Source: Gnetum montanum
Taxonomy: Eukaryota > Streptophyta > Gnetopsida > Gnetales > Gnetaceae
Assembly (NCBI GenBank): GCA_015680685.1
Contig: MNCI01001885.1
Location: forward strand, 138,223-202,222
Reading direction: 5' to 3'
DNA: 64,000 nucleotides
The notes beneath the pieces are model-generated. The model was given only the letters and a program-made list of their open reading frames with translations. It was not told the DNA's origin and made no database searches. Both the position numbers and the translations under genes were made by a program. Below are positions 10,268-20,040 of this stretch, piece after piece. Positions within the stretch are counted from its first letter, which is position 1. Each line of letters starts with the position of its first letter.

Positions 10268-11800
10268 TTAAGAAATATAAAACATACTAACAATGTTGTA
10301 AAATAAAGAATTGAGAAAATCAAGAGTGAAAAACCAAAAAGGGGTAAAAATCAACAAAGTATAAAACAAAAATGTGTAAAATAAAAGTGAAAAATTGGTA
10401 AGCCATGTGCATGTTTTGCATGGATGTCCATCTCCCCCACAACTAAGTTGAAAGGAGAAGATGTGAAATATAGATCGTTGTTGTCCATCTGATGAGGTAT
10501 TAGTCATACTAGTTGGCTTTTCCTTAAGAAAAGGTTTCACTTGTTGGATGTTGATCAACTGCATTGTGCTTGGGCTCTCAGGTATGTAGATTAACATAGC
10601 CCTATAAGGAAAGGTTTCATCAATTATATAAGGTCCCTTCCAAAATGTTTGGAACTTTTTTTTTTAGGTACATGTGTGGGTTTCCAATAGAGAACCTTAT
10701 CTCCAAGTTGAAATTTTACTTTTTATATTCTAAGGTCATGACACTTTTTATTGTATGCCTTGTGCACTTCATTCAAAGATAAGGTCACTAATTGATTTTC
10801 ATCTAGCACATTTAGGTTGATCAATCTCTCTTTGTGCTAGGCTTAGGTCAAGGTCCAAGTCATAGGTTGTTGAAAGTGTATAGAGCTTAGATTGGACTAG
10901 AAGTATTGGAAGTTTTCCGTACACTAGCTTATAGGGAGAGTAGCCTATAGGGAGTTTCCACGTTGAGTAATAGGCCTAGAGGATGTCGTTAAGTTTTGTG
11001 CTCCAGTCTCTCCTATATTTTCTTACAATCCTTGTTAGGACTTTTGCTTAACTATTGGCTTGGGAGTAATAGGGTGTTGTTAATTTATGTTCATTCCCTA
11101 AGTGTTGCATCAACTTTTTAAAGGTGGCACCTCTAAAATGGGTTCCATTGTTAGAAATCAGTGCATGTGGCACACCAAACCTATTTACAATGTGTTGTTC
11201 TATAAATTGAGCAACAGTGGATGATGTACAGTCAGTGATGGCTACTACTTCTACCCATTTGGTACAGTAGTCAATGGTGACAATTATGTATGTATTTCCA
11301 TTGGACATGGATGTGATGGGACTCATGAAGTCTATGCCCCATATGTCAAAGGGCTCTAGTGGTTGAATCCATTGTTGAGGATCCTCCATTTGAGTGTTAT
11401 GCCACCATTATGTTGACAACGTTCACAGGATTAGACAAACTAGTGGGCATCCCTAAAGATTGTAGGCCAATAGTATCTTGCCATCAAGATTTTTATGGCA
11501 GTGCATCTTCCTACATAATGACCTCCACAAGGGCCTTCATGAGCATATTGGAGAACACATAATTGGTCTACATTAGGGACACACCAGCAAACCAGGCCAT
11601 CGATGCACACCTTATAAAGGTGTCCATTGATTTCCATGAAGTACTTAGCGTAATGAAAAAACTATCATTTCTTCCTAAAGTCTAGATCTTGTGGCATATC
11701 TTAAGTGAGAATGTAAGTGAGGATGCTATCATACCATTTTGATTCAATGAGCACATGGTCATTTATCACTCCTATAAAGAGGAGTTCATCTTGAAGCTAA
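10268..11800 (-). pseudogene. Element A integrase
   Basis: Integrase joins the element cDNA into the host chromosome. The zinc-binding N-terminal part (11637-11440) carries 'AHEGPCGGHYVGRCTAIKIL'. The core (11389-11048) carries 'WGIDFMSPIT' with the first catalytic Asp, 'KWVEVVAI' and 'HALISNNGTHFRGA'. In that last motif the second catalytic Asp (normally S-D-N-G) is Asn. The C-terminal part runs to about 10268 through frameshifts. It follows RNase H as in other Ty3/gypsy pol genes. Confidence 0.85.
10430..10445 (-). other. Element A internal polypurine-like tract
   Basis: On the minus strand AGTTGTGGGGGAGATG lies near the end of pol. Counterparts are AATCATGGGGGGGAT in C (56135-56148) and AGTTATGGGGGGTAT in B (43680-43694), each directly after the last gag or pol sequence. 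The tract resembles the terminal polypurine tract and could be a second priming site. That is inference. Confidence 0.45.
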
Positions 11801-13330
11801 TCAGAGAGCAGACTCTCCTCCTCTTTGTTATCCCATCCTAATTGAGAGAGATGGTCAACAACCACATTCTCAGTCCCTTTTTGATCTATCATTGTAAGAT
11901 AGAATTCCTACAACATCATGAACCATTGTATGATACGAGGGCTTACCATTGGTTTTAATTAGGAAGTGAATGGCATTGTGATCTGTGTGCACAATTTATA
12001 GCTTAGCACATAGTTCTTGAACTTTTCAAGAGCATATATCACTGTCATTAGTTCTTTCTCACTTGTGGTGTAATTCAATTGTGCACCCACAATGCTTCAG
12101 CTTGTGCAGTGGATATAATATGGATGTTTCTTATCATCCAACTGCATAAGCATGGCTCCCAAGGCATAATTAGATGCATATGTCATTATATGAAATGGTT
12201 TGGACCAATCTAGTGCCCATAGAATTGGAGTTTCTATGAGTTTTTCCTTTATCTATTGGAATGCATATTCACACTCCTTGATCCAGATAAATGAAGCATC
12301 TTTTTTTGTAAGCTCGACCAACGGCTTTTCAATCTTAGAGAAATTCTCTATAAACTGTTAATAGTAGCTAGTATGTCCAAGGAATGATCAGACGTGTTTA
12401 ACTATCTTTGGTTGACGTGTGATTCCTTGGATAACCCTTATCTTTTCAAGGTCCACCTTAATTCCTACCTAAGTAATTTTTTACCACAGTGCTATGCCCT
12501 CCTGGATCATTAATTGGTTTTTTTACCAATTGAGCATAAGGTTTGCTTTAACACATCTTTTCAATACCTACTCAAGGTGATCCAGGGCTTGCTCAAATGT
12601 AGCCCCATAGGTAGAAAAGTTATCCATAAAGACTTCTACCCTGCTACTGATATGCTGTTGAAAAATACTGACTAAGCGTTGAAATGTCACAAGAGCATTG
12701 CATAGACCAAATAGAATCTTGCAATATGCAAAATTTCCTTAGGAACTTGTGAATGTTATTTTGACCTGATCTTCTGGCGCAATATGGATTTGGTTATAGC
12801 CACTATAACCATCCAAGAAGGTATAATAGCAATGCCCACATATGGTGTCCAACACTTGGTCCACAAATGGTAGTGGAAAATAATCTTTAAATGTTTCCAT
12901 ATTCAATAGCCTAAAGTTAATGCAAACCTATCACTTGCCATCTTTCTTTAGCACAATTACAAGTGGGCTAACCCACTCACTATTTGTGATGGGATAGATG
13001 AACCATGCCTTGAGGAGTTGTTCCATTTCCTCTTTGATGATTTGCTTCAACTTGGGGTTCAGCCGCCTTTGTGGCTACCTTTTTGGCTTCATGGTTGGAT
13101 TAGTGTTGATGCAATGCTAGCATATCCTTGGATCAATTCTAGTTAGTTCAGGATATGACCATGCAAAGGTTGTTGGCCATTTTTTAACCACCTTCAACAA
13201 CTTATATTTTTGTTCAAGAGCAAGATTTGCATTGATTATAACTAGCTTGCCATTTTTTAAAAATGCATACTCTATGTTGACTGGTAGAGTTTTTAACTCT
13301 AGGGCTCCTACTTAAAATTATCAGGGATTG
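11801..13330 (-). pseudogene. Element A reverse transcriptase-RNase H
   Basis: RT copies element RNA into DNA and RNase H removes the RNA strand. Reading along the minus strand, 'LNPKLKQIIKEEMEQL' lies near 13050, 'FLDGYSGYNQIHIAPEDQ' with the first catalytic Asp near 12830-12780, and 'VEVFMDNFSTYG' near 12645-12605. The last should be F-M-D-D, so a second catalytic Asp has become Asn. RNase H follows to about 11810 with a 'NVVVDHLSQLGW'-like end. The motifs fit the Athila/Tat branch. Internal stops are present. Confidence 0.85.
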
Positions 13331-14000
13331 CTAACTCTCCCTAATAGGTGTCATCAACTTCATCATCAGAGACTTGGTGATGAACTTGCTCAAGTGCATC
13401 CATGGCCTTGACATAAGCACATGTCAAGCTCTCATATGTTCCATGCATAGTGTGGTACTATCAGAGTCAACTATCAGCCACTAGATGCCCTTCTGTTCTA
13501 TGGCTACTACGTACAGACACCTTTGGATATCAATTTTATGTGCACACTGATTGCATGCTTTAATGAATGTACTTTTAAAGGATAATATTTTCTACATGCA
13601 ATTGCACCCGTTATCGCTATATGTGATACATGGAACTTGCTTCTTCTTGAGTTGTCCAAATTCATTCTCCTTGGAGATTTCCAAGGAGAGGTCCCTTATT
13701 TCCATTCTTGCATCAACAGTACTTAGCCATGGATGTCCCATAATGATGGGGAAGTGACCTTTGCAGTTTTCTACATTAATTACTAGAAAAATTGAAAGGA
13801 TAGGATCATCCATAAACTGTAGTTACAATGTCCTACACTAATCCTAAAGGGATAGTGATTGACCAGTCTGCCAATTCCAAACAGATATTGCTCTTCTTGA
13901 GAAGTGGCAGGTTCTAGGCTTTGTACATGTCATGGGAGATGAGATTGACATCAGAATAGGAATTAAGAAAAGCCTTACATGGCTCATGTCTGGTGATCTA
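13331..14000 (-). pseudogene. Element A aspartic protease region
   Basis: The retroviral-type aspartic protease cuts the gag-pol polyprotein. The active-site region on minus reads 'FLNSYSDVNLISHDMY' near 13977-13926, where element E has 'LLDSGSSINLISQEMY', so the catalytic Asp and Gly are lost. The second conserved part, 'GHFPIIMGHPWLSTVDARME', lies near 13770-13705. The region ends in 'VPCITYSDNGCNCM' near 13600, also found in E and C, before the link to RT. Confidence 0.8.
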
Positions 14001-16536
14001 TAAGTAAATAAGAGGACTTCTTGGGTTAGATCTCTTCATGGAAAGGCTACCAACCTTGATCCAATTAGAGACAACATGAGTTAACAACATAATGCAGATC
14101 TAAGGTAGCATTTAGTTTGAAGGGTCCTCGAATGTGTGTGGTGCAGAGGATGAGGGTGTTGTAGATATAGGGTGACTAGACACATTAGGTTGTAAGGGTT
14201 GTGGAAGAATGTTGTATTGAAAAATGGTCATTTCTTGGATCTATTATCCAAACCACTGGGCTGGAAGGCTAGTTGTAAATTTATAGCCCTTGTAGCATTT
14301 TGTTGTTGCAGCTATGGAGGAATGTTACCTTACATAGATGGAGCAAGAGGTAATTAGGTTAAGGGTAGAGGAATGTGTGCAGATAGATGCAAAGGATGGT
14401 TTGGATATGGGGGCTCCCCTCAAGTAGATGGTGAATAAGTTTGATGCTACTCTAGAGGATAATAGTGATGTTGGAATGAGGCGTGGCTAACATACCCACG
14501 TGGAGAAATGGGTTGATGAACATAGTACCTGTATGGATTTGGCTTCCTATAAGGGTATTACTATCTTGATAGTGGCATCCCCCATGATTTTTGTTGTTGC
14601 GACTATTGATATTGCTCATATGGTTGTGGTGGATCTTCACTTGGATAGTAAGCTTGTTGTTGCTGGTAGAACTACCTTGGATTGCCTTGAGGATAAGACA
14701 ATCATCTAGGTGCTTGCCTTCTTGCTAGTAGAGGATTCAGCATGTATATCCTAGACTCTTGTAAGTGTGAAACCATAGGGCAACATCCCTTAGGATGTTC
14801 ATATTAACAAATGTCACATCCAACATCATCATTGGAGTCTATCTCCATAACTTCTTCTACTGCAAAAGCTTTGCCCTTACCTCTTTGGTAGGCACATTTA
14901 GCTTCTTTTTGCCTCTTGTGGTCATGATCACTATTTTGCTCTTTAGATTCTTTAGCAATCTTCATAGCAGTTTGGAATTTTTCATCCAAAGAATCCCATA
15001 GTTTATCAACCTTTGCCAAAATATTAGAAACAGATTTTTGGATGGGCAAGGTTTTCCCATTCACCATCTCATCGAGTGGTGACTCCTCCTCATCACAGAA
15101 TCAAACCTCCCTTTTCCTGATGGAAGGATCCCTATTATATTCTTCAACACTTTTCCTCTTTTGCAACTCACCTTCTTCTTTTGCTACCTACTCTATCAGC
15201 CTTTAGATCTGATCAGCTCTTAGTTCATATAGTCTTCCTTGGGCATAGACCCCAAAAGTTCTTTTGGTTTCTACTCTAATCCCATCTATGATGTCGTGGA
15301 GTTGTTCCCTCTGAGAATAACCATGACCAAGGCATTTATGTAAGAGAGAATAATATCGGTCCATGGTGGCATCCAAGGGTTCATGTGTTCCTTGTTTCTG
15401 GCCTTGGATTTTCCTTTACAAATTAGACACTTTGGAGTATGTCTAGTATTTGTCATTGAATAGTTCTAGCATGGTACTCCATCTGTGAATGGATTTTGGT
15501 TCCAAGGACTAGTACTAGCTTTCTGCCTCTTTAATGAGTGTCTTGGGGAATAACTTCAATCTCTGCCAATCATTTTCTATGTTTTTTAAGGCTTAGGCAT
15601 TGTGAAACGGTTGTAGATGGTTTTGTGGATCATAGTTATATCCCCCTCAAATCTTAGGATATTGTTTATATCTAAGCGCTTGATCCGACTATCTTTCACA
15701 TGTCTAGTTGGCATCTTGACTACCTCTGCAATGTTAAGCATGCTTCAAGTTGCCAACAGAGGTTCATCATCATCATTGTGTTGATGATGCTGATGATGGT
15801 CTTTGCCACCCCTTCTTTCATGGTGGGCTCTATGATCATTGTTGTCTAAATGGTCACCTTCATCATGATTATTTCTTCGACGGCTTCTATAAGAACCAAA
15901 AGATGAAGAGGAATGTTTAGATTTAGATGAAGAGGATGAAGAGTAAGATGGATTACCACCACCACCTCTTCGCTTGTCATGTTCACAATCCTTAGATTTC
16001 TTATCATCGTTATGCCTACCTAAGTTCCTACCTTGACTACCCTTTTTACTTGAGGTGGGATTGTTAATAGTGGACTACAAGTTCAAGGTCACACCCTCAT
16101 CACCAATAACAAGGGGTGGAGAATCTTCATGTTGAGAATCCCTAGAGGGAGGATCTTCATTGTTGTTTTAGTTTAGTAGGAATAAGGAATAGGTGAACTA
16201 TTTCTCCTTCAAAAACTCATGATGATTCTCTTGGTGTTAATCTCTCTTGCATTGTGTTTCAGTGGGCCGGTAGTCCCAGTAGTTATAATCATGCACAATG
16301 TACTCCTCTTGAAGATCTTGGATACCCAACCTCCTAAGAGTTTAAAGTAGCATCCTGAGCACAGATCAATCAGGAGGCATTACAATGTTGCCCTCTATGT
16401 CTTGTTGCCACAGTTGATCATCTTAATGCAGGATGAAGGTGAAGTCAACTACATACTCATCTAGATGAGTATATATCACCTTGCATTCTTGAGGGATGAG
16501 TAGTTTTGTATCATCTTTCCTGTGAGAAGAAGACAT
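14001..16536 (-). pseudogene. Element A gag
   Basis: The ATG at 16534-16536 starts 'MSSSHRKDD'; the 'VVDFTFILH' motif follows near residue 30, as in the other gags here. Next are an Asp/His/Ser/Arg-rich stretch (about 16080-15780), the retrotransposon gag core (about 15720-15100, 'KDSRIKRLDINN' onward), a charged helix (15067-14804) and a zinc knuckle near 14822-14782 ('CDIC', a stop, then 'YEHPKGCC'). A Gln/Pro/His-rich tail runs to the protease. Stops break the frame. Gag would form the particle and bind RNA. Confidence 0.8.
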
Positions 16537-16679
16537 TTAGCAATACAAAATAAAAATATTAGTGTGCTTTCATTATTATTATTATTTGTACTTTTTAAAT
16601 GATGTTGACCTTAGGGTTCGTTCCAATGATATTACTGATTTTACTAAGCCTAGACAAGCACACATTTCAAACTATAAGG

Positions 16680-16697
16680 TCCTTGGCAATGACGCCA
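16680..16697 (-). other. Element A primer-binding site
   Basis: On the minus strand TGGCGTCATTGCCAAGGA lies one base inside the 5' LTR. It matches the tRNA-Asp-type primer site usual for Athila-like elements except at a few bases. Confidence 0.8.
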
Positions 16698-16698
16698 A

Positions 16699-17551
16699 TG
16701 ATAAGTGATGAGGTACCCCTATGCCCAACCATACAAATCACTAAGGCGTTCACGCATGATCTGGTGGAATTTCGTGGACTTATAGTTTTTTGGTGCGCTA
16801 GTGCTTTAGGAAGTAAACTGGATGTTGAGAACGTTCATTGTCTTCCCAACTACACTTGTGAAGCTCAAGGGTATGGTTTAAGGGTAATTGAGGCACATGA
16901 TTTTTATCATTTTATATTTTATGGTTTTGGTGCTTGAAATAAAGAGGATAGATAATAAAGTAATTTAATATCTACTTTTAATCTAATTGGCTAACTATTG
17001 TTCAACTAGTTCTAACATAAGTATTTGGTCCCGCTTGCTGTACACATCCTTAACACAAACAACATTGCTAGGTTACCAAGTGTTAAGCGCTACTGGGATT
17101 ACCAAATGCCATATGCATGCTCAAAGCGGTCGTACTTGTGTGTTTACATAATCGCTATTTAGCTTATCTTGCTTAATTACTAAAGAACATTAAATAAATA
17201 ACTAAAAACATTAAATGCATGAATAAAAATTTAAGCTATCTAAAATGCTACAAGGTAAATCAAGAAGTTAGTCTTTATTTTTGCACACACTACCGTGCTT
17301 AGGTACAACAGTGCTCGAATAAAGATTTGTACATTCAATGACTCCTATTGTGGGCATTTAGAAAAATATTCTAACTTTCAAGTGTACAAACTACAAGAGC
17401 TTCGCTACAACTGTGATAAGATATCCCTTGAGCATGATGGGTTGGCATGTATTTATAGGCAAGAACATGCCCTACATTGATGGGGCCATGCCAACACATC
17501 AAATGATGTGTCGACATGGCCTAATTAACGTGGCCAATTTGTGACTCATCA
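16699..17551 (-). repeat. Element A 5' LTR
   Basis: In plus orientation it starts TGATAAGTGATGAGG and ends GTGACTCATCA, followed by the target duplication AATAA. A TATA box (CTATAAATAC on minus) lies near 17450-17459. U3 contains 'GTGTCGACATGGCC' where the 3' copy has 'CGTCGACATGACC'. Confidence 0.9.
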
Positions 17552-18600
17552 AATAATATTCTTAGATTTGAAGGGGCATATAATGTAGATCCTTAAAATC
17601 ATCTTCAAGTCTTTCATGATGTTTATGCCTTGCAGAATATAGAGAATGAATGGTAGAAGTTAAAATTATTCACAAGGACACTCACCAAAGAAGCAAAAAA
17701 ATTGGTACTAATCCTTGGAGCTAGAATTCATTTGCCAATGGGGTACCATGTTGGAACTCTTCAATGATAAGTACCAAGCATACTCCAGAGTGTTCAAATT
17801 GCAAAGGCAAATCCAAGGATGGAAACAATGAAATCGTGAATGCTTGGATATGGCTATGGGTAGGTACTACTCTTTGTTGCACCGATGCCCAGGCCATAGA
17901 TACTCCTAAAGAGAATAGCTTCGCCATATTATAGATGGATTTCAAAATAAGACAAGTGAAACCCTTGGGGTCTATGCTCAAGGGAGACATTCTGAAATGT
18001 GGGTCCATCAGATTCAAAGGCTAATTGAACATGTGGCCAAAGAAGAAGCAAAGTTGAAAAAACGTGAAAGTGCATAGGAGTATAAGAGGGATTCCTCTAT
18101 TCTTAAAAGGAAGGTGCGTTTTTATGACATGGAGGGGGAGGCACTACTTGATGAAGTGGTGCAAAGAAAAACCTTGCTGACACAAACATTTGTTATTAAG
18201 ATATTAGCTAAGATGGATAAAATGTGGGACTCCTTAGATGAAAAGTTCCAAACAACTTTGAAAACTACAGAGAAAAGAGCATACCAAGGGAGTAGTGGTG
18301 AAGATGGAAGGAGAAAATAGGGTGTAGAAAAGGATTACTAACAGAAAAAGGGTAAAGCTACAACAATCAAAGAGGTTGTATATTTGGAAATAGATGATGA
18401 CGGATGTGAAATTTGCCAATATGAACATCCTAAGGGATGTTGCCCAACATTGTCACATCTACAGAAGTCTAGCTTGTATGCATTAAATCTTAAATGTGCG
18501 AAATGAAAAATACCCAGATGGTTGCCTTATCCACTGGGCAATTACAAGCAACAGTTTTATAATTCCATACAATTCAGCACTCAAAGTTAGTTAGTTAGAA
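17552..18600 (+). pseudogene. Element H gag, 3' part
   Basis: It resumes the gag core directly after A with 'ILRFEGAYNVDP' and 'ALQNIENEW', then the helical domain with frameshifts. 'DKMWDSLDEKFQTTLKT' (18210-18265) matches 'DQLWDSLDSRLESVLKI' in C. The zinc knuckle at 18404-18442 reads 'CEICQYEHPKGCC', a CX2CX3HX4C pattern. After a short 'LQKSSLYALN' tail the coding match ends and the polypurine tract follows, with no protease. Confidence 0.75.
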
Positions 18601-18683
18601 TCAGTTGGTCAATAATCCCATATCTTCTAATTTTGTAAGAAGCCCAATCATACTTTTGTTTACTCAAGGATGAGTTTTTGCTC

Positions 18684-19243
18684 AATCATGAGGGTATCAT
18701 GAATCATCGATTGGTTGTGTCAATGGGCATGTGTTCACGTAGTGTCATGTCACGCCTATATAAATGCATATATCTATCACATTTATGGTAGGTTATGTCA
18801 TTAGAGTAGCTAAGTTCTTGCAATTTTCTTCTACTAAAGTTAGAATATTTTCAAAGTGCGCGTAATAGAACTTCAACGTAATTTTCTTCCACCAAAGTTA
18901 GAATATTTTCTGGGTGCCTACAATAGAATTTCAAGAAATTAGACAAATCCTTATTCGAACATCATTGTACCTAAACACATTGATGTGACGACAATAAAGA
19001 CAAGATTCTTGATACTCCTAGCAGCACTTAGAATAGATTAATGTTTATTTTCATGCAATTTCCATTCTTGTACTTAGTTAATTAATGCACTTAATAACAA
19101 ACACATAAGTACGACCACTTCAAACATATTGTTTCATGCTTGGTAATCCCAACAATGGTTATTTGGTATGCCCAGCAATAAACAATTGGTAACCTAGTAT
19201 TGTTAAGCCAAGTTTAGGATGGGTACAAAAAGTGGGCCCAAAT
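18684..19243 (+). repeat. Element H polypurine tract and truncated 3' LTR
   Basis: AATCATGAGGGTA (18684-18696) abuts the LTR start at 18697, which reads TCATGAATC where TGATGAATC is expected. A TATA-like 'CCTATATAAATGC' is near 18758. The 'GGTAATCCCAACAATGG' and 'GGTATGCCCAGCAATA' repeats near 19143-19190 match the 5' LTR. Homology stops at about 19243, so roughly the last third of the LTR and its flanking duplication are missing. Confidence 0.7.
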
Positions 19244-20040
19244 GGTTCTTTAGGATGGGTACAAAAACAAGGATAGCAAATGCTGATTTAGAAATTGAGT
19301 ATGTACGTTCTTTCAAGAATGGGTTCCAACAAAGTTATGGTAAAAAAAATAAATTATTTAAAATATATAAGAGATAATCAATTAAACTCAAATGCTCACC
19401 ATTGTCAACTATACTTCCAGTTAGGTGTTTCATTTTCATTGGTAAGCTTCATTTGAGTTCACATCATCTTAAAATAAAATGTGAAAGATCCAATGCAACT
19501 TCCTAGACAAAACACATAAGCTATGTGGGTCAAAAATTGAGAAACATATTTTTCTTAATTGCCCTTTAACTAAATATTTGAAACAAAAATATAGTATGAT
19601 AGCAAAAAATCTATACCATCTTTTCTTGTTAAACCCAATGTTAATCACCTACTTTGTTGAGTCAATATTTAATTTTTATGATACAAATGTAATGTATGTC
19701 CAATAGATCGTTTCGATCTTCAAACATGATAAAACTTTAGTTTCAATTTCAAATCAGCACAAAAGGATAGCATATAAAGTTTTAACAGAAATTTAAATAA
19801 ACAAGTTATTAAATCTTTATATAAATAATAATGCAAACCACATACATACTCTCTCCCCAAAACATCAAAATTTTCCATATGAATTTTCTAGATTCAATTA
19901 AGCATGAGAAAAATTAAAAAGCAATTAGAGTGCTTGACCAAAAAATCAAAACACTACTTCATCAACTCCAGCTATGCCTCCCAAGAAGTCTCATATTTAG
20001 ACCAAACTTAATGGTCTACTAGAAAATAAAACTGAATACT
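19244..20040. other. Downstream flank of the host gene, nothing recognised
   Basis: AT-rich sequence between the broken LTR of H and the stop codon of the TRAP-beta gene. It should contain the gene's 3' UTR, but I cannot place a convincing polyadenylation signal. No ORF or repeat is recognised. Confidence 0.4.

Larger units (their letters stand above)
4426..17551 (-). mobile_element. Element A: near-complete Ty3/gypsy (Athila/Tat-like) retrotransposon with a third ORF
   Basis: This minus-strand element of 13126 bp has both LTRs (4426-5259 and 16699-17551) and a perfect 5-bp target duplication AATAA at 4421-4425 and 17552-17556. Order in element direction is 5' LTR, primer site, gag (from 16536), protease, RT, RNase H, integrase, about 1.9 kb of spacer, a third ORF (8349-5485), polypurine tract and 3' LTR. 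RT and integrase motifs resemble the Athila/Tat branch of Ty3/gypsy, and the position of the extra ORF matches the env-like ORF of Athila elements. It sits within gag of element H. Stops and catalytic-site changes show it can no longer move by itself. Confidence 0.9.
2294..19243 (+). mobile_element. Element H: gag-only LTR retrotransposon, split by element A
   Basis: H is a plus-strand LTR element: 5' LTR (2294-3220), primer site (3222-3239), gag (3394-4425, continued at 17552-18600), polypurine tract (18684-18696) and a truncated 3' LTR (18697-about 19243). No protease, RT or integrase lies between the gag zinc knuckle and the polypurine tract, so it is a gag-only, non-autonomous form. Element A (4426-17551) sits inside gag and is flanked by the duplicated AATAA. 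Joining across A restores gag order: 'KRLDMNN' before it and 'ILRFEG' after it. The 5 bp before the 5' LTR (TTACC) cannot be matched because the 3' LTR outer end is lost. Confidence 0.8.
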
